Shown: positions 9,059-16,903 of the stretch, in pieces
How the letters are laid out: every line of letters starts with the position of its first letter
Numbering within the stretch: position 1 is the first letter of the stretch
DNA from: Chloroflexota bacterium
GTDB lineage: Bacteria > Chloroflexota > Anaerolineae > Promineifilales > Promineifilaceae
Reading direction: 5' to 3'
Length of the DNA stretch: 54,688 nucleotides
Assembly: GCA_022616275.1 (NCBI GenBank)
Contig: JAKEFB010000149.1
Span: 1 to 54,688 of the forward strand
Program-made: the position numbers and the translations under genes
Notes under the pieces: model-generated
What the model was told of the DNA's origin: nothing
Databases searched by the model: none
What the model saw: only the letters and a program-made list of their open reading frames with translations

Positions 9059-10044
9059 GACTCTTTCTTCTTTTTGTCTTTGCCACCTAACCGGTCGCCC
9101 AACCGGCCCAGGCCAAAGAGCTGGCTGCCGATACTCATCGTGCTCAGGTCAGGCGTTTCTACCTTTTCGTCCCAGTCGTTCTCCACCCGCTCTTTTAGCC
9201 AGCGATCCCGCTGGACGAGCAAATCGTCCAGGAACAATTTCAGGTTCTCGGCGTCGCCATCGGCAACCCAGCGCCGCACCACCTTTAGCTCCTCCAGAGC
9301 GGCGTCCAGCCAGCGCAGCGTAGCCGCCTGGTCGTGGAAAGCCAGCGAGGCCAGGTCGGCGTCGTCCATCAGCCCCGTCACCTGAGCAAAAGGCCGGCCG
9401 GCAAAGCGCAAAATATCCCGCCAGCCGGGCGACTGGGTCACGGCCCGGAACATGGCCGCCCCCAGCAGGCCGGGGGCTACTTCCACGCCCTGGACCAGGC
9501 TGTCAAACTCGTACGGGTCCAGGAAGAACGGGGTTGCGCCTAGAATCAGCCCCAGGTTGACGGCCGTTTCCACCGCTTTCGACTCCGCCTTGGCCGAAGG
9601 CGCCAGGCAGAAGACGCTCTGCTTGAACAGGTCGGCTCGGGCTGTCTGGCCGCCATCCTCCAGGACAGCGGCGGCCAGCACCGGGCTGGCCCCCACGTAG
9701 TGGCCCCGTAGTAAATGTTTGTCGGCCCACTGCAGCGCCGGCCCCTTCAAGCCGGCCAGATCCACCACCAGGGCGTGGGGCTTGACGTCATCCCCAATCA
9801 CCTGGAGCATGTTCTCTAGCTCCGCCAAGGGAACAGACAGGACCAGGATGTCGGCCGCCGCGGCGGCGTTAATCAGGTTCCACTCTACCCGATCCACCGC
9901 CCCCATCTCCTGGGCCTTCCGGGCCACCTCTCGCTCTTTGTCGTGGCCCACGACAAGCAGTTCGGCCTTGGCCTCATGCAGTGCCAGCCCTACCGATACC
10001 CCAATACGGTCCAGTCCAATAATCGTCAACGTTTCTGCTTTCAT
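9055..10044 (-). CDS. Prephenate dehydrogenase (TyrA)-like NAD(P)-binding protein, probably divergent function
   Basis: Protein of 329 residues with the TyrA architecture: an N-terminal Rossmann domain (TIIGLDRIGVSVGLAL, a GxxxxG variant of GLGLIG) and a helical C-terminal part. DILVLSVPLAELENML matches the TyrA core. However, where TyrA has the catalytic-region HPMAG, this protein reads HYVGASPVLAAAVLEDG, without the His. The C-terminus ends in a Lys-rich tail (GGKDKKKKES). Prephenate dehydrogenase activity is therefore doubtful; it may be a dehydrogenase for another substrate or a binding protein. The gene has AGGAGG upstream, directly abutting a 22-bp perfect palindrome that contains the stop codon of the preceding HD gene. 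It overlaps the GT4 gene by 4 bp. Confidence 0.75.
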   Translation of the reverse strand: MKAETLTIIGLDRIGVSVGLALHEAKAELLVVGHDKEREVARKAQEMGAVDRVEWNLINAAAAADILVLSVPLAELENMLQVIGDDVKPHALVVDLAGLKGPALQWADKHLLRGHYVGASPVLAAAVLEDGGQTARADLFKQSVFCLAPSAKAESKAVETAVNLGLILGATPFFLDPYEFDSLVQGVEVAPGLLGAAMFRAVTQSPGWRDILRFAGRPFAQVTGLMDDADLASLAFHDQAATLRWLDAALEELKVVRRWVADGDAENLKLFLDDLLVQRDRWLKERVENDWDEKVETPDLSTMSIGSQLFGLGRLGDRLGGKDKKKKES

Positions 10045-10055
10045 ATTCTACCTCC

Positions 10056-10103
10056 TAGACTCAGGTGACAGTCACTTTTGGAAGTGACTGTCACCTGAGT
10101 CTA
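10056..10103. repeat. 22-bp perfect palindrome between HD and TyrA-like genes
   Basis: Arms 10056-10077 (beginning TAGACTCAGGTGACAG) and 10082-10103 are exactly complementary over 22 bp, with a 4-nt TTGG loop. One arm contains the TAG stop of the HD gene (10103-10101); the other directly abuts the AGGAGG Shine-Dalgarno (10055-10050) of the TyrA-like gene. No T-tract follows. Confidence 0.9.
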
Positions 10104-10622
10104 ACTCTGATCATCAGCCCACTGTAAGTAACCTAACAGGCGCTCTTCTTCGTCGTTGGTCGCTTCTTCCGGCGGGTCCTGGTGACGGTGGATAAGGGCC
10201 ACGACCAGGGGGCTGCTGCCGGCGGCCTCGGCCAGGGCCGCGCCCCAGGCCGGGTGCTGTGTCCGGACGGCGAACGGGCGTCTCCAGCCGCGAGGCTCAC
10301 TCTGCCCCCAGGCGGCCGCCGGCCGGGGCAGCAACCAGCCGGTCAGAACTACCAACGACCGCTCCCAGATCGAGATGGGCATAGCGGTCTTGCCCACGTC
10401 GTGCAACAGGGCGGCCGTTAGTAAGTCCGGATGAGTGTGGCCGGCCGCTTGCAGCGTCCGCAGCACCCGCAGGCCGTGCCATTGATCTTTTAACGAAAAG
10501 CGTTGGAATAAGGCCATTTCCGGCGGGCTGAGCACGGCGGCGATCTCCTGGTGGGCCGACTCTGGCAAAGACCTGGCTACCAGGCTGCGCCAGAACTGTC
10601 CCACCCGGTAAAGCCATCTCAC
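10101..10622 (-). CDS. HD-domain protein
   Basis: Protein of 173 residues with an HD-superfamily metal-dependent phosphohydrolase signature: HTHPDLLTAALLHDVGKTAM, in which an upstream His, the HD pair and a following Lys are visible. Family members hydrolyse nucleotides or cyclic nucleotides; the substrate here is unknown. A hydrophobic stretch follows the HD motif (ISIWERSLVVLTGWLLPRP), which could touch the membrane. The gene begins 1 bp after the stop of the M50 protease gene, so the two are probably co-transcribed. The stop codon lies inside a perfect palindrome. Confidence 0.8.
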   Translation of the reverse strand: MRWLYRVGQFWRSLVARSLPESAHQEIAAVLSPPEMALFQRFSLKDQWHGLRVLRTLQAAGHTHPDLLTAALLHDVGKTAMPISIWERSLVVLTGWLLPRPAAAWGQSEPRGWRRPFAVRTQHPAWGAALAEAAGSSPLVVALIHRHQDPPEEATNDEEERLLGYLQWADDQS

Positions 10623-10623
10623 C

Positions 10624-11256
10624 TCACGCGCCTATTAGAATATACCTCGTCAAAAGCACAGGCGTTCCAATCAGAAGGCCCAGCACACCTTGCCCCAACA
10701 TGACCAAAATCAGCAAGATAAGAAACCCATATTGCTCCAACGGTTCCAATTTAAAAGCCATTTGCGGCGGCAGAAGGCCGTATAAAATTTTGTAGCCGTC
10801 TAACGGCGGAATAGGAATCAGGTTAAAAAAGGCCAGGAGCAAATTGATCGTGATAAATTCGGACATGAGATGATCGGGCGAGGGTAGGATGCCAGATGAG
10901 CCCGGCGCAAAATTAACCAGGTTCAGCCGAAACGGCAAAGCAAAAACAGTGGCCATGATCAGATTTGAGATTGGGCCGGCCGCCGCAACCAGCGCCATCG
11001 AAGTCCGTGGGTTACCCCGCAAATTGTAGGGGTTAACCGGCACCGGCTTGGCCCAGCCGAAGCCGGCCACCAGCAATAAGAGCGTGCCAATGGGGTCCAG
11101 GTGGGCCAGGGGATTGAGGGTAATACGCCCCAACCGGCGCGCCGTGGGATCACCCAGGTAATCGGCCGTGACGGCGTGGGACAGTTCGTGAAACGTAAAG
11201 GCCACCAGCAAGACGACGGCCCGGGCAATAATAGTTGCAGGGTTTAAATCTAGCAT
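10624..11256 (-). CDS. Site-2 protease family (M50) membrane metalloprotease
   Basis: Integral membrane protein of 210 residues, of the short YdiL/YwhC-like M50 type. The zinc-binding HExxH is [20 protein letters not shown] (H24, E25, H28) in the first membrane segment, and the third-ligand motif is [14 protein letters not shown]. The segment [19 protein letters not shown] between them is typical of the family. About five hydrophobic segments are visible. No PDZ domain is present. Such enzymes cut substrates within the membrane; the substrate here is unknown. It is the first gene of the M50-HD-TyrA-GT4 operon, with a TCTCCAA-type heptamer repeat upstream. Confidence 0.9.
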   Translation of the reverse strand: MLDLNPATIIARAVVLLVAFTFHELSHAVTADYLGDPTARRLGRITLNPLAHLDPIGTLLLLVAGFGWAKPVPVNPYNLRGNPRTSMALVAAAGPISNLIMATVFALPFRLNLVNFAPGSSGILPSPDHLMSEFITINLLLAFFNLIPIPPLDGYKILYGLLPPQMAFKLEPLEQYGFLILLILVMLGQGVLGLLIGTPVLLTRYILIGA

Positions 11257-11265
11257 TCCTTGAAC

Positions 11266-11293
11266 CCAATCTCCAATCTCTAATCTCCAATCT
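11266..11293. repeat. Heptanucleotide repeat (CCAATCT)n
   Basis: Four 7-bp units: CCAATCT, CCAATCT, CTAATCT, CCAATCT. It lies between the divergent M50 operon and DUF951. The same unit family is at 22583-22610 and, on the other strand, 49260-49301. Confidence 0.85.
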
Positions 11294-11360
11294 CCCTCAA
11301 GTATATCCTGCCCCCCCTACAGGTGCGAATGCCGCAAGTGGCGAAGCGCCGGGGCCGCGC

Positions 11361-11366
11361 TATAAT
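11361..11366 (+). promoter_or_regulatory. -10 box for DUF951, probably leaderless mRNA
   Basis: Consensus TATAAT lies 8 bp before the GTG start at 11375, with no Shine-Dalgarno between. The position 17 bp upstream reads GTGGCG, a poor -35. Transcription would begin at or next to the start codon. Confidence 0.65.
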
Positions 11367-11374
11367 CACCCGCC

Positions 11375-11572
11375 GTGTTAACTGAAGTCAGGCTAGGCGA
11401 CGTTGTCCGCCTGCGCAAGAAGCATCCTTGCGGCAGTTACGAGTGGCAGGTTGTCCGCCTGGGTACGGACATTGGCCTGATTTGTCAGAAATGCCACAAG
11501 CGCGTTTTACTGCCGCGTAGCACGTTTAACAAAAGGCTAAAAGTCGTCGTTGAACGCACCTCTGAAGAATGA
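11375..11572 (+). CDS. DUF951 family protein
   Basis: Small protein of 65 residues matching DUF951: VRLGDVVRLRKKHPCGSYEW near the N-terminus, then VRLGTDIGLICQKCHKRVLLPR. The three Cys in HPCG and CQKCH look like part of a metal site. DUF951 proteins are thought to bind nucleic acid through an OB/SH3-like fold, but the function is not established. The start is GTG at 11375, placed only 8 bp after TATAAT, so the mRNA is probably leaderless. The stop overlaps the ATG of the GT2 gene by 4 bp. Confidence 0.85.
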   Translation: MLTEVRLGDVVRLRKKHPCGSYEWQVVRLGTDIGLICQKCHKRVLLPRSTFNKRLKVVVERTSEE

Positions 11573-13026
11573 TAGCCACCTATCTTATCGTTGTTTATGG
11601 GCTGGCTGCAGCCGGCATTTCGCTTTTTGGGTTGCTGGGAGTCGTCACCTTCTGGTTGTACTGGCAGCGCCGCCACGATTCCTTTGCCTGCCCCAGCATC
11701 CCGCGGTACGCCTGGCCGGCGGTAACGGTCCAGCTTCCTATCTACAACGAACGCTTCGTCGCCGGCCGGCTCATCAAGGCGGCCGTTGAACTGGACTACC
11801 CGGCCGGCCGGCTACAAATCCAGGTCCTGGACGACTCCACCGACGACACCACCGAAATTGTGGCCGCCCTCGTCCAGGCCCACCGGCAGCGAGGCGTGGA
11901 CATCTGTCTGCACCATCGCCAGCAGCGCCATGGTTACAAAGCTGGCGCCCTGGCGGCGGGGCTGGCCCGGGCCACCGGCCGCTTTATTGCTGTTTTTGAC
12001 GCCGACTTCCGGCCGGAGCCGGATTTTCTGCGCCGGGTCATTCCCCACTTTTACGTCGATCCCGGCCTGGGTATGGTCCAGACCCGTTGGGGCCATCTGA
12101 ACCCGGCCGACTCTCCCCTGACGGCTGCCCAGACCATTGCCCTGGACAAGCACTTTGTCATGGAACAGACCGTCCGCCACCGGGCCGGCTTCTTCCCTAA
12201 GTTCAACGGTTCGGCCGGCGTCTGGCGGCGGCAATGCCTGGAAGAGGTTGGTGGTTGGGAAACGGATACCGTCTGTGAAGACCTGTGCCTGAGCACGCGG
12301 GCCATTCTCCAAGGCTGGCGCTCTCGCTTCCTGGCCGACGTGGTCGCCCCAGCCGAGCTGCCCACCACCATCACCGCCTACAAAAACCAACAGGCCCGCT
12401 GGGCCAAAGGCTCTACCCAATGCCTGCGCAAATTCGGCCGCTCCATCCTGGCCGACCCGAACCACTCGCTGATAGCCCGGCTATACGCTCTGCTCTCGAT
12501 GTCTGGCTATTTTACCCATCTGTTGCTGCTGGTCTTGCTGCTGATCCAGGTGCCGTTGGTTTACCTGGACGCCCAGTTTCCAGCCTGGTTCATCGGCTTT
12601 GGGCTGGCCGGCATTGGCCAGCCGCTCCTGTTCGTCGCCGGCCAGTATGTGCTCTACCGCGATTGGTGGCGGCGGCTGGGCTACCTGCCGGCGCTGCTCT
12701 TGATAGCCATTGGCCTGGCGCCCAGCACCGGCCGGGCCGTACTCCAGGCTATTTTCAGCCGGCGACACACCTTCGTCCGCACCCCCAAGGGTCTCGGCCG
12801 GATGACCACTGGCCCGGCTCGCCGCCCCTGGCTGGCTCCCGGCCAGGACAGTTACCGCCTGCCCCTTGACGCCATCTTCCTGGCCGAGGCGCTCCTGGCT
12901 CTTTACGCCGCCCTGGGCGTGGCCCTCTGCCTGGCCCGCCAGCAATACGGCTCCCTATTCTTCCTGGCCACCTGCGCCCTGGGTTTCGGCTACGTCGCCC
13001 TCCTCACCCTTCGCGAAGCGAAGTAA
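11569..13026 (+). CDS. Membrane glycosyltransferase family 2 (cellulose synthase-like)
   Basis: Processive-type GT2 of 485 residues. An N-terminal membrane helix (residues about 4-30) precedes the GT-A domain with VLDDSTDDTTEIV, the DxD motif FDADFRP, and the QxxRW motif as QQARWAKGS. At least four further membrane helices follow (around 300-325, 335-360, 370-395 and 440-485). This is the layout of enzymes that make and extrude beta-linked polysaccharides or glycolipids. No PilZ domain or partner subunit is seen. It overlaps DUF951 by 4 bp. The acceptor and product are unknown. Confidence 0.92.
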   Translation: MIATYLIVVYGLAAAGISLFGLLGVVTFWLYWQRRHDSFACPSIPRYAWPAVTVQLPIYNERFVAGRLIKAAVELDYPAGRLQIQVLDDSTDDTTEIVAALVQAHRQRGVDICLHHRQQRHGYKAGALAAGLARATGRFIAVFDADFRPEPDFLRRVIPHFYVDPGLGMVQTRWGHLNPADSPLTAAQTIALDKHFVMEQTVRHRAGFFPKFNGSAGVWRRQCLEEVGGWETDTVCEDLCLSTRAILQGWRSRFLADVVAPAELPTTITAYKNQQARWAKGSTQCLRKFGRSILADPNHSLIARLYALLSMSGYFTHLLLLVLLLIQVPLVYLDAQFPAWFIGFGLAGIGQPLLFVAGQYVLYRDWWRRLGYLPALLLIAIGLAPSTGRAVLQAIFSRRHTFVRTPKGLGRMTTGPARRPWLAPGQDSYRLPLDAIFLAEALLALYAALGVALCLARQQYGSLFFLATCALGFGYVALLTLREAK

Positions 13027-13110
13027 AGAGCTAGAACACAGAGCGCCGAGTTTTGGCTTTTGCCAAAACCTGGGAGGCACAGAGTTCACTGAGAGGGCAC
13101 AAAGATTGAT
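13027..13110. repeat. Hairpin inside a heptamer-type CACAGAG repeat
   Basis: After the GT2 stop, TTTTGGC (13051-13057) and GCCAAAA (13062-13068) form a 7-bp stem with a TTTT loop. It interrupts a run of units such as CACAGAG, CGCCGAG, GGAGGCA and CACTGAG. This type of tract also appears at 41830-41865 and 53880-53915. The rest of 13110-13169 is AT-rich with no recognised element. Confidence 0.5.
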
Positions 13111-13169
13111 GCTCAACTAATAATCTTAATGGTGTTGTCAATTTTCACAACAACAATATCAATAAAATC

Positions 13170-13198
13170 TTGACATGCGGCGATTTTCATTGTATTAT
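13170..13198 (+). promoter_or_regulatory. Sigma-70-type promoter of the DUF2089/DUF4097 operon
   Basis: TTGACA (13170-13175), 17-bp spacer, TATTAT (13193-13198), 85 bp before the DUF2089 start. It is the first clear promoter after the GT2 gene and probably drives 13283-16861. A TACTCAT heptamer repeat (13243-13263) lies in the predicted leader. Confidence 0.8.
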
Positions 13199-13242
13199 TC
13201 AATTGTGTTATTAACTATGACAAAAAGATAGTAAATTTTCTG

Positions 13243-13270
13243 TACTCATTACTCATTGCTCATCACTTTC
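13243..13270. repeat. Heptanucleotide repeat (TACTCAT)n
   Basis: Units TACTCAT, TACTCAT, TGCTCAT, CACTTTC directly precede the AGGAG of the DUF2089 gene. Confidence 0.75.
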
Positions 13271-13282
13271 CAGGAGTTGTTG

Positions 13283-13657
13283 ATGAATCCTGTCATCGGC
13301 CAATGCCCTATCTGTCACGAGAGCTTAAACGTCACCCGGCTCCACTGCCGCAATTGCGACACCAGCCTGGAGGGCCACTTTACCCTCGGCCGGCTTTACC
13401 AACTGAGCCCTGAGCAGCTCCAGTTTGTAGAGACTTTTGTCCGCTGCGAAGGCAAAATCAACCGTGTGGAGCAGGAAATGGGCATGTCTTACCCGGCCGT
13501 GCGCGCCCGCCTGAACGAAGTTATTCGCGCCCTGGGCTACGAAGTGGGCGAAAGTGAGCCTGGTCCGGTATCGCCCGAAACGCGGCGCGAAATCCTGGCC
13601 CAGGTTTCCCAGGGTAAATTGAGCGCCGACGAGGCCATTCAACTATTACGTGGATAA
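13283..13657 (+). CDS. DUF2089 protein with C-terminal SHOCT-like motif
   Basis: Protein of 124 residues. An N-terminal zinc-ribbon has CPIC (residues 8-11) and CRNC about 20 residues later. A helix-turn-helix-like segment follows (VRCEGKINRVEQEMGMSYPA), with conserved RARLNEVI after it, as in DUF2089. It is likely a DNA-binding regulator. The C-terminus carries REILAQVSQGKLSADEAIQLL, the same helical hairpin motif found in the next three non-GNAT genes. The ATG at 13283 is chosen because AGGAG lies 6 bp upstream; nine more upstream codons stay open. It is probably the regulatory first gene of the operon. Confidence 0.82.
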   Translation: MNPVIGQCPICHESLNVTRLHCRNCDTSLEGHFTLGRLYQLSPEQLQFVETFVRCEGKINRVEQEMGMSYPAVRARLNEVIRALGYEVGESEPGPVSPETRREILAQVSQGKLSADEAIQLLRG

Positions 13658-13688
13658 AGGCTGCCGGCAAGCCTGTTTACATCCCATC

Positions 13689-13722
13689 AGACTACAAAAG
13701 TCTTCTAAGACTTTTGTAGTCT
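13689..13722. repeat. 16-bp palindrome upstream of a SHOCT-motif gene
   Basis: Arms AGACTACAAAAGTCTT (13689-13704) and AAGACTTTTGTAGTCT (13707-13722). It ends 7 bp before GGAGG, the Shine-Dalgarno of the gene at 13740. Confidence 0.85.
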
Positions 13723-13739
13723 ACTAACTGGAGGTAATC

Positions 13740-14168
13740 ATGTCCGACATAAACAGTGGCGCTACCAAGCGCCAGGAAATACTACAACTATTGGCGGCCG
13801 GCAAGATCAGCGCCGGCGAAGCGGCCGAGCTGCTTAGCACGACGGCCGCCCCACCCCCACCCCCTGAAGCCGCGCCCGAACCGCCCAAAGCGCCTGCGGT
13901 AGCTGCGGCTATGTCCGGAGACAGCCAGGAAGGCCGGCCGGCGTGGCTCCACATCCGGGTCAGTGACCTGGCAACCGGCAAAAACAAAGTCACCGTTAAC
14001 GTCCCCCTGCGTCTGGTCAAGTTTGGCATGCGCCTCGGCCAGCGCTTCACCCCGGAAGCGGCGGGGTTGGATTGGAACGAGCTGTCTACCCTGGCCACGG
14101 AAAAAGGGGTGCTGGTGGACGTTCAGGACGAAGAGGACGGCGAGCAGGTCCAGATTTACGTGGACTAA
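13740..14168 (+). CDS. SHOCT-like motif protein, function unknown
   Basis: Acidic protein of 142 residues, no signal peptide. It opens with the motif RQEILQLLAAGKISAGEAAELL, then a Pro/Ala-rich linker (about residues 37-60), then a domain starting WLHIRVSDLATGKNKVTVNV. This last domain is closely matched in the protein at 16481-16861 (WLRVRVTDTSTGRNKVNVNI), so the two are paralogues. Related N-terminal motifs occur in YvlB/LiaX-type envelope-stress proteins. GGAGG precedes the ATG, just after a palindrome. It sits between DUF2089 and the DUF4097-like gene. Function is unknown; an adaptor or anti-sigma-like role is only a guess. Confidence 0.75.
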   Translation: MSDINSGATKRQEILQLLAAGKISAGEAAELLSTTAAPPPPPEAAPEPPKAPAVAAAMSGDSQEGRPAWLHIRVSDLATGKNKVTVNVPLRLVKFGMRLGQRFTPEAAGLDWNELSTLATEKGVLVDVQDEEDGEQVQIYVD

Positions 14169-14189
14169 AACGCCGGCGAGGAGAGTATC

Positions 14190-15410
14190 ATGACCAAAGA
14201 ACGTTTTGAAACCAGTAAAATGCCCCACCTGGTCGTCCGTTGCCACGGCGACCTGCAAATTCGGAGCTGGTCCGAAGCGGCCGTCCTGGTTAAGGGAGAG
14301 AACTGCCAGACGATCGAAAGCGAAGACCAGCTCTCCCTGGAGTGTTCCGGCGACCTCAGCCTGACGGTCCCGGCCGCCGCAATCGTTGAGGTGGTGGAAG
14401 TAGAGGGCGACCTCTCGGCTAAAAACGTCGAGGGCGCGCTTAACCTGGCCAGCGTCATGGGCGACGCCGCCCTGCACAACCTGGGCAGCGTCGAACTGGG
14501 TACCATTCACGGCGACCTGGCTGTTCGCGGCCTGAACGGCCCGTTCAGCGCCGGAGAAATTATGGGCGATACCAGCCTGCGCAACATTGCCGGCGTTACG
14601 ATCAACAGCGTCCACGGCGACCTGGCCATCGCCTACGCCAATGGTGACGTGCAGCTTAAGAACGTGATGGGCGACGTGGCCCTGAAAACCATCAACGGCG
14701 ACGTTCACATCAGCCAGGGCCAGCGCGACCTGAACCTGCGCAATCTGGGCGGCCAGATCCAGGTAGACAACATCAGCGGCGACATCCGGCTGGTGGGCGG
14801 CCTGAAGGCCGGCAAACACACTCTCAGTGCCCAGGGCGACATCGTCGTCCGCTGGCCGGCTGGCGAGCCGCTCAACGTGGAAGCTACCGCGCCCCGTGTT
14901 CAAAACCGGCTGAGCAATCTGGAAAAAGTCGTCGAAGAAGAGGGCTACCTGTCCGGCCGGCTGGGCGACGGCGAAACTACCTTGATTCTCAGCGCAAAGG
15001 GACGTATCATCCTGAAGGATGCCGAGCCGGTGGCTGAGGCCTGGGAAGGCGCCGATATGGAGTTTGACTGGGACGACCTGGGCACACACATTGCCGACGA
15101 GATCAACAACCGCTTCAGCGAGTTTTCTAGCAAGTTGGAGGGCCGCTTTGGCCCGGAGTTTTCCGCGGAAATCGAAAGAAAGGTGCAGCAGGCTACGGCC
15201 AGGGCCGAGCGGGCCACCGCCAAAGCGGTACGCCACGCGGAGAAACTAGCCCGGCAGGCGCAGCGGCACGGCTGGAGCCCGCCACCCCCGCCATCGGCCA
15301 AAGAGCGAAAGGCGACCGAGGAAGAGCAGATGAAAATTCTACGGATGGTAGAAAACAAAGTCATTACGCCCGAAGAGGCCGAAACGTTACTGGAGGCGCT
15401 GGAGAATTAA
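14190..15410 (+). CDS. DUF4097-like beta-helix protein with C-terminal SHOCT-like motif
   Basis: Protein of 406 residues, no signal peptide. From about residue 50 to 230 it is a ladder of short repeats (LGTIHGDLAV, NSVHGDLAI, KTINGDVHI, DNISGDIRL), the right-handed beta-helix pattern of DUF4097 'adhesin' proteins. Then an acidic segment and a helical charged region (about 310-365) follow, and the end reads QMKILRMVENKVITPEEAETLL, the same motif found in its neighbours. DUF4097 proteins such as B. subtilis YvlB are linked to cell-envelope stress. The gene is 21 bp after its neighbour. A GTGAGGGGG palindrome follows the stop. Confidence 0.8.
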   Translation: MTKERFETSKMPHLVVRCHGDLQIRSWSEAAVLVKGENCQTIESEDQLSLECSGDLSLTVPAAAIVEVVEVEGDLSAKNVEGALNLASVMGDAALHNLGSVELGTIHGDLAVRGLNGPFSAGEIMGDTSLRNIAGVTINSVHGDLAIAYANGDVQLKNVMGDVALKTINGDVHISQGQRDLNLRNLGGQIQVDNISGDIRLVGGLKAGKHTLSAQGDIVVRWPAGEPLNVEATAPRVQNRLSNLEKVVEEEGYLSGRLGDGETTLILSAKGRIILKDAEPVAEAWEGADMEFDWDDLGTHIADEINNRFSEFSSKLEGRFGPEFSAEIERKVQQATARAERATAKAVRHAEKLARQAQRHGWSPPPPPSAKERKATEEEQMKILRMVENKVITPEEAETLLEALEN

Positions 15411-15414
15411 GATG

Positions 15415-15446
15415 TGAAACGTGAGGGGGCGCCCCCTCACGTCTCA
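15415..15446. repeat. Palindrome between DUF4097-like and GNAT genes
   Basis: A 16-bp stem with one mismatch: ACGTGAGGGGGC (15419-15430) is exactly complementary to GCCCCCTCACGT (15431-15442), extended by GTGA/TCAC. It begins 4 bp after the stop codon at 15410. The GTG at 15421 lies inside it, which argues against that codon as a start. Confidence 0.85.
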
Positions 15447-15456
15447 CCCAACCATC

Positions 15457-16449
15457 ATGTTAGCTACACCTGTCGCCCTTCCCAGCCAACCCAAGAGTGG
15501 TCCCCGGCCCATTCACGTGGGCCGGGACATGCGCCAGGTATTGCACCTGCTGGACCTGACCTTTGGGCCGTTATTGGACGCCGACGGCCGGCGGTTGCTG
15601 AGCGACCGGATGAGCCTGAGCTACCAGGCCCCCTTGGCCATGCGACTTAGCACAATGACCAGAGGTTTTATCCCTGGGTTTGTTTGGGACGAGAACGGCC
15701 GGATTGTCGGCAACCTCTCCCTTATTGAAACCAGGCTGCCTGGCCGTTACTTAATTGCCAACGTGGCCGTCCACCCTGATTTCCGCCGCCGGGGCATCGC
15801 CCGGACGTTGATGGTGGAAGCTATAGAATATTTACGCCGCCGGGGTAGCCGGATGGCGCTGCTGCAAGTGGAAACCAACAATACGGCCGCCCGCCACCTG
15901 TACGAGCAGTTGAATTTTGCTACTGTCGGCAGCATCCAACGCTGGGACACGACCACGACCCGCGTCCGCCCACTACCCCTTGCGGCGGCCGATAGTCGGC
16001 TAGACATCCGGCCGATGCGCAGCCAGGAGTGGCGGGACGCCTACGCCCTGGACCGGGCCAGCGTCCACCCAGAATTGAGCTGGCCAGAGCCTACACCCCA
16101 CGATAAGTACCGGCGAAGCTTCTGGCAGTGGCTGGCCGGTCTGCTCAACGGCCAGAAAACGGAAGTGTGGCTGACTCGCCACGGCCGGCAATTGACCGGC
16201 CTGGCCATGACAGAAAGTGAGTGGGGCCGGCCGCACACCTTAAGTTTGCGGATCAGCCCTACCTGGCGCGGCCAGCTCGAACGGCCGCTGCTGGCCAAGC
16301 TTCTACGCCGCCTGGATAGCCTGCGCAGCGGCGCGATTGAGATCACCCATCCGGCCGGCGACGAAGTGGTTAACCAACTATTAAAAGAAGCGAATTTCCA
16401 GCCCAGGCGTTCCCTAACCATCATGCGCCTGGATTTACAGGGATTGTAA
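15457..16449 (+). CDS. GNAT-family N-acetyltransferase, tandem domains
   Basis: Protein of about 330 residues. The N-terminal half is a clear GNAT domain: ANVAVHPDFRRRGIARTLM is the acetyl-CoA-binding motif A (R/Q-x-x-G-x-G/A form RRGIA), followed by NTAARHLYEQLNF. The C-terminal half (from about residue 185) looks like a second, degenerate GNAT domain. The substrate is unknown. The ATG at 15457 is chosen because the only upstream alternative, GTG at 15421, lies in a palindrome; no Shine-Dalgarno is visible, so the start is uncertain. It interrupts the SHOCT-motif series, and may be in the operon by position only. Confidence 0.8.
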   Translation: MLATPVALPSQPKSGPRPIHVGRDMRQVLHLLDLTFGPLLDADGRRLLSDRMSLSYQAPLAMRLSTMTRGFIPGFVWDENGRIVGNLSLIETRLPGRYLIANVAVHPDFRRRGIARTLMVEAIEYLRRRGSRMALLQVETNNTAARHLYEQLNFATVGSIQRWDTTTTRVRPLPLAAADSRLDIRPMRSQEWRDAYALDRASVHPELSWPEPTPHDKYRRSFWQWLAGLLNGQKTEVWLTRHGRQLTGLAMTESEWGRPHTLSLRISPTWRGQLERPLLAKLLRRLDSLRSGAIEITHPAGDEVVNQLLKEANFQPRRSLTIMRLDLQGL

Positions 16450-16480
16450 ACACCGCTACACCTGCGAAGGAGAATGGCGA

Positions 16481-16861
16481 ATGGCGACCAACGAAGAACG
16501 AATGCAAATCTTGAAGATGATTGAAGAGGGCAAGATCACGGCCAGCGAAGGGGCTGAACTACTGCGGGCCCTGGAGCAGGACGCCGGTGGCCGGCCGGCC
16601 GAACCGCTTAAGGGCGCCAGCGCAGCCCGCTGGCTACGCGTGCGGGTGACCGACACATCCACCGGCAGGAACAAGGTCAACGTCAACATCCCGATGGGCC
16701 TGGTAAACGTCGGCCTGAAAATGGGGGCGCGCTTTGCCCCGGACATGGAGGGGTTTGATTACGACAAACTGATGCAAAATATCCGCAGTGGGGTCCACGG
16801 TAAGGTCGTTGACGTAGTGGACGAAGAAGCAGGCGAGCGCGTCGAAATTTTCGTCGAATAG
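16481..16861 (+). CDS. SHOCT-like motif protein, paralogue of the 13740 gene
   Basis: Protein of 126 residues beginning with ERMQILKMIEEGKITASEGA, then a short linker and WLRVRVTDTSTGRNKVNVNI, followed by an acidic tail. It has the same layout as the 13740-14168 product with a shorter linker. There is no signal peptide, membrane segment or known catalytic motif. AAGGAG precedes the ATG. It is the last gene of the plus-strand operon, followed by a hairpin with a T-tract. Confidence 0.75.
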   Translation: MATNEERMQILKMIEEGKITASEGAELLRALEQDAGGRPAEPLKGASAARWLRVRVTDTSTGRNKVNVNIPMGLVNVGLKMGARFAPDMEGFDYDKLMQNIRSGVHGKVVDVVDEEAGERVEIFVE

Positions 16862-16903
16862 TTCCCCTTACATTTGGCGCAGGCGTTGCTCTTAGGGCAG
16901 CGC

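Noticed and set aside
13788-15236. 482-codon open frame on the minus strand
   Set aside because: It is antisense to two supported plus-strand genes and its repetitive Val/Asp/His composition mirrors the beta-helix repeats on the other strand.
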